DNA of 64,000 nucleotides from Streptomyces sp. NBC_00377. Its GTDB lineage: Bacteria > Actinomycetota > Actinomycetes > Streptomycetales > Streptomycetaceae. Location of the stretch: NCBI RefSeq assembly GCF_036075115.1, contig NZ_CP107958.1:5084001-5148000 (forward strand). Direction: 5' to 3'. The position numbers and the translations under genes were made by a program. The notes beneath the pieces are model-generated. The model worked only from the letters and a program-made list of their open reading frames with translations, searched no databases and was not told where the DNA came from. Positions within the stretch are counted from its first letter, which is position 1; the number at the start of each line of letters is the position of its first letter. Of the stretch, positions 24,842 to 35,551 are shown in pieces.

Positions 24842-27800
24842 ATGCCGGATCTCGAAGGTGAGCTGCGCAAGGCCGTCCGAGGTGACGTCGGCTTCGACGT
24901 CACCTCCCGGGCGCTGGTGACCATGGACGCGTCGAACTACCGGCGGGTCCCGCTCGGGGTCGTCGCGCCCCGGGACGCCGACGACGTGGCGGCGGTGCTG
25001 GAGGTGTGCCGGTCACACGGGGTCCCGGTCGTCGCACGCGGCGGCGGGACGTCGGTCGCGGGGCAGGCCACGGGCATGGGGGTGGTGCTGGACTTCACCC
25101 GGTACATGAACCGGTTGGTCGCCCTGGATCCAGGGGCGCGGACGGCCGTCGTGCAGCCGGGGCTGGTCCTCGACCGGCTCCAGGAGGCCGCCGCCCCGCA
25201 CGGGCTGCGCTTCGGCCCCGACCCCTCCACCCACAGCCGCTGCACGCTCGGCGGGATGATCGGCAACAACGCGTGCGGCTCGCACTCCGTGGCGTGGGGC
25301 ACGACGGCGGACGCCGTGCGCGAGCTGGAGGTCCGCACCGCGCGCGGGCGGCCGCTGCGGCTCGGGAAGGGCTGGGCGGGAGCCCCGGACGGGCTGCGCG
25401 CACTGGTCGACGGGGAGCTCGCCCGGCTGCGGACCGGCTTCCCCGAGCTGCCCCGCCGTATCTCGGGGTACGCGCTGGACGCGTTGCTGCCCGAGAACGG
25501 AGCCGACGTCGCGCGTTCCTTCTGCGGCAGCGAAGGCACCCTGGGTGTGCTCACGGAGGCCGTCGTCCGGCTCGTCGAGGCGCCACGCGCGCGTGCGCTC
25601 GCGGTGCTCGGCTACGCCGACGAGAGCGCGGCCGCCGAGACCGCGTCGGGGCTGCTGCCGTTCGGGCCGCTGACGGTGGAGGGCATGGCGGCGGACCTGG
25701 TGCCGTCGGGCGCGGCGGCCGGGCTGCCGCGGGGCGGGGCATGGCTGTTCGTGGAGACGGGCGGCGACTCGCAGAGCGAGGCACGCGCGCGTGCGGAGGC
25801 GATCGTGCGCGCGGCGGACGTGCTGGACGCGCGGATCGTGCGGGACCCGGCCGGGCAGCGGGCGCTGTGGCGGATCCGCGAGGACGCCGCCGGGACGGCG
25901 ACCCGTATGCCTGGGGACACCTCGCAGCCCTCCGGGACCGGGCGAGGGACGGAGGCCTGGCCCGGCTGGGAGGACTGCGCGGTGCCGCCGGCCCGGCTCG
26001 GCGCGTATCTGCGCGACTTCCGGCGGCTGCTCACGGATCACGGCCTGCGCGGCACGCCGTACGGGCACTTCGGGGACGGCTGCATCCACGTCCGCATCGA
26101 CTTCGACCTGCTGACGGGCGCCGGGATCGCCCGCTTCCGTCGTTTCTCCGAGGAACTGGCCGCGCTGGTCGTGTCGCACGGCGGCTCCCTCTCCGGAGAG
26201 CACGGCGACGGACAGGCCCGGGCCGAGCTGCTGCCCACGATGTACGGGCAGGACATGGTCGCGCTCTTCGAACGGGCCAAGGCGGTCTGGGACCCGGACG
26301 ACCTTCTCAACCCCGGGATGCTGGTGCGCCCCGCTCCTCTCGACGCCGACCTGCGCTTCACCGTCCTCCCGCGCGAGCCGGTCGACGTGGCCTTCGGCTA
26401 CCCGTCCGACGGCGGTGACTTCTCGGCGGCGGTGCGGCGCTGCGTGGGCGTCGCGAAGTGCCGTACGGCGACCGCGTCGGGAGCGGGGCCGGGGGCGGCG
26501 CCCGGGGCGGGGGTGATGTGCCCGTCCTTCCGCGCCACGGGCCGGGAGGAGCACTCCACGCGTGGGCGCGCCCGTCTGCTGCACGAGATGCTGGCCGGTG
26601 AGCTGGTGACCGACGGCTGGCGCTCCACCGAGGTCCGGGACGCGCTGGACCTGTGCCTGTCCTGCAAGGGCTGCCGCTCCGACTGCCCCGTGGAGGTCGA
26701 CATGGCCACCTACAAGGCGGAGTTCCTGCACCACCACTACGCCGGGCGCCGCCGTCCGGCCGCGCACTACAGCATGGGCCGGCTGCCGGTGTGGCTGCGC
26801 TGGGCGAGCCGGTTGCGGGCGGCCGCCCTGCTCAACACGCTCGCCTCGGCGGGCCCCCTGGCGACCGTTGCCAAGCGGCTCGCCGGAATCGCGGCGGAGC
26901 GCGACATCCCACCGCTGGCACGGCAGACGTTCAGCGGCTGGTGGCGGGAGAGGGCGGCCACCCCCGGGGCGGCCCCCGGGTCCGGCCGGGGTTCGGCCCC
27001 GGATCCCGCCAAGGGGCCCGCTTCCGGGCCCGGCCCGGGCAGGCGGTCAGGGGCCGTCCGGGAGCCGGTCCCCGGGGCTGAGCCCGGCCCCCTCCCCGAG
27101 CCCGCCCCCGGGTCCGGCGCCGACGCCGCTCCTGGCCCCGAGCCCGAACCCGTTCCCGGTCCGGTCACCGACTCCGGGTCCGACTCCGGGTCCGGGTCCG
27201 GGTCCGACTCCGGGTCCGACTCCGGGTCCGACTCCGGGTCTGGTTCCGGGTCCGGGTCCGACTCCGGGTCTGGTTCCGGGTCCGGTCTGCCCGGCTTCGG
27301 GGCCGGGCAAGCCGGTGAGCTGGTGGTGCTGTGGCCCGACACCTTCACGGAGCACCTGTCGCCGTCCGTGGGCCGGGCCGCCGTGCGGGTCCTGGAGGCG
27401 GCGGGGCTGCGGGTGGCGCTCCCGCCGACCCTGCGGATGCGGGGCCGCCCGGTGGCCGACGGCCGATCGAGGAGCGCGGCGGCGCTGCTGACCGCCCGTC
27501 GTGGCCGGGTCTGCTGCGGGCTGACGTACGTCTCCACCGGCCAGCTCGACCACGCGCGCGTGGTGCTGCGCCGCACGCTCGACCTGATGGAACCGGTGCT
27601 GGAGACGGCCGCGCCGGTCGTCGTCCTGGAGCCGAGCTGCGCGGCCGCCCTGCGCACCGACCTGCCCGAGCTGCTGCACGACGACCCGCGCGCGGCCCGC
27701 CTCGCCGCCCGCGTCCTGACCTTCGCGGAGGCCCTGGAGCGCCACGCGCCCGACTGGACTCCACCCCGCCTGGACCGTCCGGCGGTCGGCCAGACCCACT

Positions 27801-28147
27801 GTCACCAGCACGCGGTCCTGGGCGACGCGGCCGAGCGCCGGCTGCGCGAGGCCGCGGGTCTCACCGGCGGCCTCAGCGGCGGGTGCTGCGGCCTCGCCGG
27901 CAACTTCGGCTTCGAGAAGGGCCACTTCGATGTGTCGGAGGCCTGCGCCGGAGAACAGCTCCTGCCGGCCGTGCGGGACGCCCCGGAGGGGGCCGTGGTC
28001 CTGGCCGACGGCTTCTCCTGCCGGACCCAGCTGGAACAGCTGGCCGGCACCCGGGCGAGGCACCTGGCAGAGGTACTGGCGGAGGGCCTGGCCGAGCGCC
28101 GCCCGACGGACGGGCGGCAGGAGGGACCGGCGGACGGGCAGGCATGA
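24842..28147 (+). CDS. FAD-binding and Fe-S-binding oxidoreductase (D-lactate/glycolate dehydrogenase type)
   Basis: 1,101 residues, fusing a GlcD-like FAD half with a GlpC-like iron-sulphur half. FAD_binding_4 motifs are VVARGGGTSVAGQATGMG and TLGGMIGNNACGSHSV. The oxidase C-terminal domain has GDGCIHVRIDFDLL and GEHGDGQARAELL. A 4Fe-4S set CLSCKGCRSDCPVEVDM is near residues 604-620, and CCG-type heterodisulphide-reductase motifs are near the end (CCGLAGNFGFEKGH). This architecture oxidises D-lactate or a related 2-hydroxyacid and passes electrons to the respiratory chain. Residues ~705-820 are a Pro/Gly then Ser/Gly/Asp low-complexity insert made of short DNA repeats. ATG 24842 starts at conserved sequence. 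Confidence 0.87.
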   Translation: MPDLEGELRKAVRGDVGFDVTSRALVTMDASNYRRVPLGVVAPRDADDVAAVLEVCRSHGVPVVARGGGTSVAGQATGMGVVLDFTRYMNRLVALDPGARTAVVQPGLVLDRLQEAAAPHGLRFGPDPSTHSRCTLGGMIGNNACGSHSVAWGTTADAVRELEVRTARGRPLRLGKGWAGAPDGLRALVDGELARLRTGFPELPRRISGYALDALLPENGADVARSFCGSEGTLGVLTEAVVRLVEAPRARALAVLGYADESAAAETASGLLPFGPLTVEGMAADLVPSGAAAGLPRGGAWLFVETGGDSQSEARARAEAIVRAADVLDARIVRDPAGQRALWRIREDAAGTATRMPGDTSQPSGTGRGTEAWPGWEDCAVPPARLGAYLRDFRRLLTDHGLRGTPYGHFGDGCIHVRIDFDLLTGAGIARFRRFSEELAALVVSHGGSLSGEHGDGQARAELLPTMYGQDMVALFERAKAVWDPDDLLNPGMLVRPAPLDADLRFTVLPREPVDVAFGYPSDGGDFSAAVRRCVGVAKCRTATASGAGPGAAPGAGVMCPSFRATGREEHSTRGRARLLHEMLAGELVTDGWRSTEVRDALDLCLSCKGCRSDCPVEVDMATYKAEFLHHHYAGRRRPAAHYSMGRLPVWLRWASRLRAAALLNTLASAGPLATVAKRLAGIAAERDIPPLARQTFSGWWRERAATPGAAPGSGRGSAPDPAKGPASGPGPGRRSGAVREPVPGAEPGPLPEPAPGSGADAAPGPEPEPVPGPVTDSGSDSGSGSGSDSGSDSGSDSGSGSGSGSDSGSGSGSGLPGFGAGQAGELVVLWPDTFTEHLSPSVGRAAVRVLEAAGLRVALPPTLRMRGRPVADGRSRSAAALLTARRGRVCCGLTYVSTGQLDHARVVLRRTLDLMEPVLETAAPVVVLEPSCAAALRTDLPELLHDDPRAARLAARVLTFAEALERHAPDWTPPRLDRPAVGQTHCHQHAVLGDAAERRLREAAGLTGGLSGGCCGLAGNFGFEKGHFDVSEACAGEQLLPAVRDAPEGAVVLADGFSCRTQLEQLAGTRARHLAEVLAEGLAERRPTDGRQEGPADGQA
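27168..27288 (+). repeat. In-frame tandem repeat coding a Ser/Gly/Asp linker
   Basis: Units of TCCGACTCCGGG and TCCGGG alternate for about 120 bases inside the FAD/Fe-S gene, encoding repeated SDSGSG. The array is in frame and likely varies in length between strains by slippage. Confidence 0.8.
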
Positions 28148-28510
28148 GGACCGGCGGACGCGCCGGTGGGCGGGCTTGTCGGCGGGCGTTCCGGCGGATG
28201 GGCGTGGTGGGCGGGCGGATGGGCGTGTTCGGCGGGCGAGCCGGCGGATGGGCGTGGTGGGCAGGCGGACGGGCGTACTCGGCAGGCGTTCTGGCGGATG
28301 GGCGTGCTCGGTGGGTGAGCCGGTGAGCCGGTGAGCCGGTGAGCCGGTGGGCCTGCGAGCTGGTGGGAGGTGTGGGTGTGGGGGTGGGGTGAGTGCGGGG
28401 GCCGGGCGTGGCTGAACCCGGCAGCGGTGCCGTGCACCTCCTACGCTGGCCGCAACAGTCGTCCGGCGGTCGGTCGGTGGCCCGTACCGTCACTCGAAGG
28501 AGCCCCGCGT
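28148..28510. repeat. Intergenic repeat array before femX
   Basis: No gene seen. From 28180 to 28310 the core GGCGGATGGGCGTG, or a one-base variant, recurs about five times in units of roughly 25-35 bases. At 28314-28347 GAGCCGGT repeats four times in tandem. The right end (28480-28510) has GAAGGAG six to twelve bases before the femX ATG and may hold its promoter. Confidence 0.65.
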
Positions 28511-29635
28511 ATGAGCCTGCGTGTCCAGTCGATCACCCGTGACGAGCATCTGGCGTTCGTCGCGGCCCGCCCCTCCGCCAGCCATATGCAGATCCCGTCC
28601 TGGGGCGACGTGAAGCCGGACTGGCGGGCGGAGAGCCTGGGCTGGATCGACGGGACGGGTGCGCTCGTGGGGGTGGGGCTGGTGCTGTTCCGGCCGCTGC
28701 CGAAGCTGAAGAGGTACCTGGCGTATCTGCCCGAGGGACCGGTCGTCGACTGGCACGCGCCGGATCTGGTCGAGCGCTGGCTGGAACCGATGCTCGCGCA
28801 CCTGAAGGCGCAAGGGGCGTTCACGGTCAAGATGGGCCCGCCCGTCGTCGTACGACGGTGGAGCGCCGACGCGGTCAAGGCGGCCATCGCCGACCCGGGC
28901 GCCCACCGGCTGCGGGACGCCGAGGCGACCTCGTACGAGCCGGGCGCCTTCGACGTCGCCGACCGGCTGCGCCGGGCCGGCTGGCAGCAGACCGAACCCG
29001 GCGGAGAGGACGGCTTCGCCGCCGGCCAGCCCCGCTACGTCTTCCAGGTCCCGTTCGCCGGACGCACGCTGGAGGAGGTGCACCGGGGCCTCAACCAGCA
29101 GTGGCGGCGCAACATCAAGAAGGCGGAGAAGGCGGGCGTGAAGGTCGTCCGGGGCGGTGCGGAGGACCTCCCGGCGTTCTACGGGCTGTACACCGAGACC
29201 GCCGAACGGGACCGTTTCATCCCGCGCCCCCTGTCCTACTTCCAGCGCATGTGGGGCGCGCTGAACACCGAACACCCCGACCGGATGCGGCTCTACCTCG
29301 CCCATCACGACGGCGAGGTCCTCGCCGCGGCGACCATGCTGACCGTCGGCGAGCACGTCTGGTACTCCTACGGCGCCTCCACCGGCCGCAAGCGCGAGGT
29401 CCAGCCCAACAACGCCATGCAGTGGCGCATGATGGCCGACGCCCACGAACTGGGCGCCGCCGTCTACGACCTGCGGGGTATCACCGACACCCTGGAGGAG
29501 TCCAACCATCTGCTCGGTCTGCTCCGCTTCAAGGTGGGCACCGGCGGACAGGCCGTGGAGTACCTGGGCGAGTGGGACTTCCCGCTCAACAAGCTGCTGC
29601 ACAGGGCGCTGGACCTCTACATGGCGCGCAGATAG
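28511..29635 (+). CDS. femX: FemX-type lipid II glycyltransferase (FemAB family)
   Basis: 374 residues with the double-GNAT FemAB fold. N-terminal features include QIPSWGDVKPDWRAESLGW, and the core has RNIKKAEKAGVKV, YGASTGRKREVQPNNAMQW and DLRGITDTLEESNHLLGL. In Streptomyces, FemX adds the first glycine of the peptidoglycan cross-bridge to lipid II using glycyl-tRNA; that role is carried over by family. ATG 28511 has CGAAGGAG upstream. The usual helical insertion of staphylococcal FemX is short here. It acts at the cytoplasmic face of the membrane. No co-directional partner is immediately adjacent. Confidence 0.9.
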   Translation: MSLRVQSITRDEHLAFVAARPSASHMQIPSWGDVKPDWRAESLGWIDGTGALVGVGLVLFRPLPKLKRYLAYLPEGPVVDWHAPDLVERWLEPMLAHLKAQGAFTVKMGPPVVVRRWSADAVKAAIADPGAHRLRDAEATSYEPGAFDVADRLRRAGWQQTEPGGEDGFAAGQPRYVFQVPFAGRTLEEVHRGLNQQWRRNIKKAEKAGVKVVRGGAEDLPAFYGLYTETAERDRFIPRPLSYFQRMWGALNTEHPDRMRLYLAHHDGEVLAAATMLTVGEHVWYSYGASTGRKREVQPNNAMQWRMMADAHELGAAVYDLRGITDTLEESNHLLGLLRFKVGTGGQAVEYLGEWDFPLNKLLHRALDLYMARR

Positions 29636-30025
29636 CGCATACGGAACTCCCGCTATTTCGGCCCGCACCGCATTTCGTCGTTTCTTTCCGCTCTTTCCGC
29701 TGATCGGAAACCTGCGCAGATGCCTGCCGCAGGGCGTTGTCGGTGAGTTCGCCGAAGATCAGGATCGCCTCGGTCCCGGCGACGAGCCGGGGCCCGCGGA
29801 GGCGCATACCTCCGAGGTCCACGCCCCGCACGCGTATGCCCCGCAGGCGTACGCCGAGGCACGGGCCGTCGAGCGGCCCGCCGCCGTGGGCGGGCCCGCC
29901 GCCGTGGGCGGGTACGGAACCGTCCCCGCGACCCTGGCCGACGGTCGCCCGCTGTTTCGCGACGAGGGGTCCCACGCGCCGCACGGCAGCTGACGTCTCA
30001 CAGCCCGAGACAGAGGCATAACGGG
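29636..30025. other. Intergenic region between femX and EamA transporter
   Basis: Apart from the possible remnant at 29700-29993, the region holds a perfect small hairpin TTTCCG/CGGAAA near 29693-29709 that may end femX transcription. The first 60 bases are AT-richer than the surroundings. Confidence 0.4.
29700..29993 (+). pseudogene. Possible gene remnant without a start codon
   Basis: An open stretch reads GVVGEFAEDQDRLGPGDEP, then a run of Ala/Tyr/Pro repeats (APHAYAPQAYAEARAVE), then GYGTVPATLADGRPLFRDE and a stop at 29991. The sequence looks protein-like, yet no ATG, GTG or TTG was found in this frame upstream. It may be the 3' end of a gene whose front was lost, or a chance frame. Confidence 0.25.
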
Positions 30026-30054
30026 TTCACACACCTGACGAAGTCCACTACTCT
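30026..30054 (+). promoter_or_regulatory. Probable vegetative promoter of EamA transporter
   Basis: TTCACA (30026-30031) and TACTCT (30049-30054) are separated by 17 bases, a reasonable sigma-HrdB match, 55 bases before the chosen GTG start. Confidence 0.45.
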
Positions 30055-30109
30055 GAACTTGACAGTGCAGCGTGATGTACGCACCTCGAGCCGAGCCCCA
30101 GGACCGCCC

Positions 30110-31066
30110 GTGACTGCCCCCGACACCGCCGCCACACCGAAGCTCGCCCCCGCCGCCACGGCGGCCGGGCCCTCCTCCGCCACCGGCCGCCTGGGCGCCC
30201 TCGGCCCGGTCGGCCTCGTGCTCGCCGGAGGGATCTCGGTGCAGTTCGGTGGCGCGCTGGCGGTGACGCTGATGCCCAGGGCGGGCGCGCTGGGCGTGGT
30301 GGCGCTGCGGCTGCTGGTGGCGGCGGTGGTGCTGCTGGTGGTCTGCCGGCCGCGGCTGCGCGGGCACTCCCGCACGGACTGGGGCACGGTCGTCGTCTTC
30401 GGCGTCACGCTGGCCGCGATGAACGGTCTCTTCTACCAGGCGCTGGACCGCATCCCGCTGGGCGCGGCGGTGACGCTGGAGGTCCTCGGACCCCTCGCGC
30501 TGTCGGTCGTGGCCTCACGCCGGGCGCTGAACCTGGTCTGGGCGGGCCTGGCGCTCGTGGGCGTCTTCCTGCTGAGCGGGGGCGGGGGCGGTGCGGGGTT
30601 CGGCGGGGACCTGGATCCGGCGGGCGTCGCGTTCGCGCTGGGGGCCGGAGTGATGTGGGCGGCGTACATCGTCTTCAGCGCCCGGACGGGCCGCCGTTTC
30701 CCGAAGGCGGACGGCCTGGCCCTGGCGATGGCGGTGGGCGCGCTCCTCTTCCTGCCCCTCGGCCTCGCCGAGTCGGGCGCCAAGCTGGCCGACCCGGTGA
30801 CTCTGGGCCTGGGCGCGGCGGTGGCGATGCTCTCCTCGGTCCTCCCCTACACCCTCGAACTCCTCGCCCTGCGCCGCCTGCCGGCCTCCACCTTCGCGAT
30901 CCTGATGAGCCTGGAACCGGCCGTCGCGGCGACAGCGGGCTTCCTCATCCTCGACCAGGCCCTGACCAGCGTCCAGGCGGCCGCGATCGCCCTGGTCGTC
31001 GCGGCGAGCATGGGCGCGGTCCGGACGCAGGTGAAGCCGACGAAGAGGGTTGCGCCGGAGGCGTGA
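30110..31066 (+). CDS. EamA/DMT-family transporter (RhtA-like)
   Basis: 318 residues with about ten membrane helices in two EamA repeats, for example GLVLAGGISVQFGGALAV and FALGAGVMWAAYIVFSA. SMLSSVLPYTLELLALRRLP and TFAILMSLEPAVAATAGFLIL are typical of RhtA-like exporters of threonine, homoserine and other metabolites. The substrate is unknown. GTG 30110 is supported by CAGGAC upstream; an earlier TTG at 30059 lies in the promoter region. Its terminator may be the hairpin at 31334. Confidence 0.87.
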   Translation: MTAPDTAATPKLAPAATAAGPSSATGRLGALGPVGLVLAGGISVQFGGALAVTLMPRAGALGVVALRLLVAAVVLLVVCRPRLRGHSRTDWGTVVVFGVTLAAMNGLFYQALDRIPLGAAVTLEVLGPLALSVVASRRALNLVWAGLALVGVFLLSGGGGGAGFGGDLDPAGVAFALGAGVMWAAYIVFSARTGRRFPKADGLALAMAVGALLFLPLGLAESGAKLADPVTLGLGAAVAMLSSVLPYTLELLALRRLPASTFAILMSLEPAVAATAGFLILDQALTSVQAAAIALVVAASMGAVRTQVKPTKRVAPEA

Positions 31067-31333
31067 CCGGCCCCGCACGGCCGCCGCGCGAGCGGGATCC
31101 GGTGCCGCCGGGTGAGCGGGGGCGAGGCTGCCCGCGAGGGGGCGCAGGCGCCTCGGGTGGACGAGCACGCGAGCGGGACACGCGAGCGCCGGGCGGGCGG
31201 GTGACGGGCGCGCGGCCGCGGCTTGTCGGAGGCTCGGCGGCGGTGCCGGTCGGCCTGGCGGCGGCCTCGTGGCGGCTCCGCCAAGCCCGGTGGGGCCGTC
31301 GGTCCGGCGTGACGGCACGCGCCCACCCCGCCT
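31067..31333. other. Intergenic region after EamA gene
   Basis: 267 bases of very G/C-rich sequence without a supported gene. Several imperfect GCGAGCG-type repeats occur near 31100-31190. Nothing else recognised. Confidence 0.4.
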
Positions 31334-31364
31334 GGTCGCGGCGGGTGATCCACCCGCCGCGACC
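31334..31364. terminator. Perfect 14-bp hairpin before the acyl-CoA operon
   Basis: GGTCGCGGCGGGTG (31334-31347) and CACCCGCCGCGACC (31351-31364) close a three-base loop. The hairpin insulates the downstream operon from read-through, although it lies about 270 bases beyond the EamA stop. Confidence 0.7.
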
Positions 31365-31390
31365 CCGCACGGGCATCGTAGAAATTAATG

Positions 31391-31428
31391 CAAGCACGCT
31401 TGATTGTTTCTTGGCCCGCTGCCATGCT
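31391..31428 (+). promoter_or_regulatory. TetR-type operator and leaderless promoter of the acyl-CoA operon
   Basis: CAAGC and GCTTG (31391-31395, 31398-31402) form a tight dyad over TTGATT (31400-31405), which is 17 bases from CATGCT (31423-31428). The ATG at 31436 follows seven bases later without a ribosome site, so the first message is probably leaderless. The TetR protein encoded at the operon's end is the likely ligand-responsive repressor. Confidence 0.55.
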
Positions 31429-31435
31429 CCACCCC

Positions 31436-32226
31436 ATGGCCGACCCGACCCCCGTGCTCGACGACCTCCGTGCCGAAAGCGACGAACTCGACCGGCTGGT
31501 GGCCGGGTTGAGCCCGCAGCGGTGGACGCTCCCGACGCCCGCCCCCGGCTGGACCGTCGCCCACCAGATCGCGCACCTCGCCTGGACCGACCACTCCTCC
31601 GCACTGGCCGTGACCGATCAGAACGCCTTCGCCCGCGAGGTCGAGAAGGCGCTGGCCGCGCCCGGGGACTTCGTGGACAACGGTGCGCGGGAAGGGGCGA
31701 AGAAGCCCCCCGAGCGGTTGCTCGCGGACTGGCGGGCCGGACGTGAGGCCCTGTCGGAGGCGCTGCGGAAGGCCCCCGCGGGAGCGCGTTTCCCCTGGTA
31801 CGGCCCGCCCATGTCGGCCGCCTCCATGGCCACCGCCCGGCTCATGGAGACCTGGGCGCACGGCCAGGACGTGGCGGACGCGCTGGGCGAGGTGCTCGCG
31901 CCCACCGACCGGCTCCGGCACATCGCCCGCCTGGGCGTCCGCACCCGGGACTTCGCCTTCGGCGTGCACGGACTGCCCACGCCGTTCGAGGAGTTCCGCG
32001 TCGAACTCCGCGGCCCGTCCGGCGAGCTGTGGGCCTACGGCCCCGAGGACGCCACGGACCGCGTCACCGGCCCCGCCCTCGACTTCTGTCTCCTCGTCAC
32101 CCAGCGGGCCCACCGCGCCGACCTCGCCCTGCGCGCCGAGGGCCCCGACGCGGACCGCTGGCTGGACATCGCCCAGGCCTTCGCGGGCCCGCCAGGAAGC
32201 GGCCGTCCGCCGAAGGAAGGCGCCCG

Positions 32227-32230
<4 letters not shown>
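31436..32230 (+). CDS. TIGR03084/DinB-like metal-binding protein
   Basis: 264 residues. The N-terminal four-helix DinB/maleylpyruvate-isomerase-like domain shows LDRLVAGLSPQRWTLPTPAPGWTV followed by HQIAHLAWTD, and a later METWAHGQDVADALG supplies further metal-ligand histidines. The C-terminal part has GVRTRDFAFGVHGLP, typical of the TIGR03084 family. It is first in an eight-gene operon of acyl-CoA catabolism and overlaps the next start by four bases. Its chemistry in this setting is unknown; thiol- or metal-dependent isomerisation is possible. ATG 31436 has no ribosome site, fitting leaderless initiation. Confidence 0.82.
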
Positions 32231-33947
<1,717 letters not shown>

Positions 33948-33951
<4 letters not shown>

Positions 33952-35546
33952 CGGCGCTCACCTCCGCCCTGGACACCCAGGGCGCCGACTACCGCGCGCA
34001 CCGCGAGGCCATGCTCGCCAAGCTCGCCGACCTCGACACCGAGCACGCGAAGGCGCTGGCCGGGGGAGGGGAGAAGTACGTCGCCAGGCACCGTGCGCGC
34101 GGCAAGCTCCTCGCCCGCGAGCGCATCGAGCTGCTCATCGACCCCGACACGCCGTTCCTGGAGCTGTCGCCGCTGGCCGCCTGGGGCAGCGACCACGCCG
34201 TGGGCGCCTCCCTCGTCACCGGCATCGGGGTCGTCGAGGGCGTGGAGTGTCTGATCACCGCCAACGACCCGACCGTGCGCGGCGGCGCCAGCAACCCGTG
34301 GTCCCTGAAGAAGGCCCTGCGCGCCAACGACATCGCCCTCGTCAACCGGCTGCCCTGCATCAGCCTGGTGGAGTCGGGCGGGGCCGACCTGCCGTCGCAG
34401 AAGGAGATCTTCATCCCGGGCGGGGCCGTCTTCCGCGACCTGACCCGGCTCTCCGCCGCCGGCATCCCGACCGTCGCCGTCGTCTTCGGGAACTCGACGG
34501 CCGGCGGCGCGTACGTCCCGGGCATGTCCGACCACGTGATCATGGTCAAGGAGCGGGCGAAGGTGTTCCTCGGCGGGCCACCGCTGGTGAAGATGGCCAC
34601 CGGCGAGGAGAGCGACGACGAGTCCCTGGGCGGCGCGGAGATGCACGCGCGTGTGTCCGGTCTCGCCGACCACTTCGCCGTCGACGAGCGGGACGCGCTG
34701 CGGCAGGCCCGGCGCGTGGTGGCCCGCCTCAACCACCGCAAGGCGCACCGTGACCCGGGACCGGCCGTCCCTCCCAAGTACGACGAGGACGAACTCCTGG
34801 GCATCGTCCCCGGGGACCTGCGCACCCCCTTCGACCCGCGCGAGGTGATCGCCCGGCTCGTCGACGCCTCCGACTTCGACGAGTTCAAGCCCCTCTACGG
34901 GACGAGCCTGGTCACCGGCTGGGCGTCCCTGCACGGCTACCCCGTCGGAATCCTGGCCAACGCCCAGGGCGTTCTCTTCAGCCCGGAGTCCCAGAAGGCC
35001 GCCCAGTTCATCCAGCTCGCCAACCAGCGCGACATCCCGCTCCTCTTCCTGCACAACACCACCGGCTACATGGTCGGCAAGGAGTACGAGCAGGGCGGCA
35101 TCATCAAGCACGGCGCGATGATGATCAACGCGGTCTCCAACTCGCGGGTCCCGCACCTGTCCGTCCTCATGGGCGCCTCGTACGGAGCCGGCCACTACGG
35201 TATGTGCGGGCGCGCCTACGACCCCCGTTTCCTCTTCGCCTGGCCGAGCGCCAAGTCGGCGGTGATGGGCCCGCAGCAGCTCGCCGGGGTCCTGTCCATC
35301 GTCGCCCGGCAGTCGGCGACCGCGAAGGGACAGCCCTACGACGAGGACGCCGACGCCGCCCTGCGCGCCATGGTGGAGCAGCAGATCGAGTCCGAGTCGC
35401 TGCCGATGTTCCTGTCCGGGCGGCTGTACGACGACGGCGTCATCGACCCGCGCGACACCCGCACCGTCCTCGGCCTGTGCCTGTCGGCCGTCCACACCGC
35501 GCCCTACGAGGGTGCGCGGGGCGGCTTCGGCGTCTTCCGGATGTGA
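33948..35546 (+). CDS. Acyl-CoA carboxylase, carboxyltransferase (beta) subunit
   Basis: 532 residues with two crotonase-fold carboxyltransferase halves: RARGKLLARERIELLIDP, LPCISLVESGGADLPSQKE and FGNSTAGGAYVPGMSD in the first, IPLLFLHNTTGYMVGKEYE and SYGAGHYGMCGRAYDPRF in the second. Similarity is to methylcrotonyl-CoA and geranyl-CoA carboxylase beta subunits, which transfer CO2 from biotin to a 3-methyl-branched enoyl-CoA. The next gene supplies the biotin carboxylase. GTG 33948 overlaps the previous stop. Choosing between methylcrotonyl and another branched substrate is not possible from sequence reading alone. Confidence 0.92.
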
Positions 35547-35551
35547 GACTC

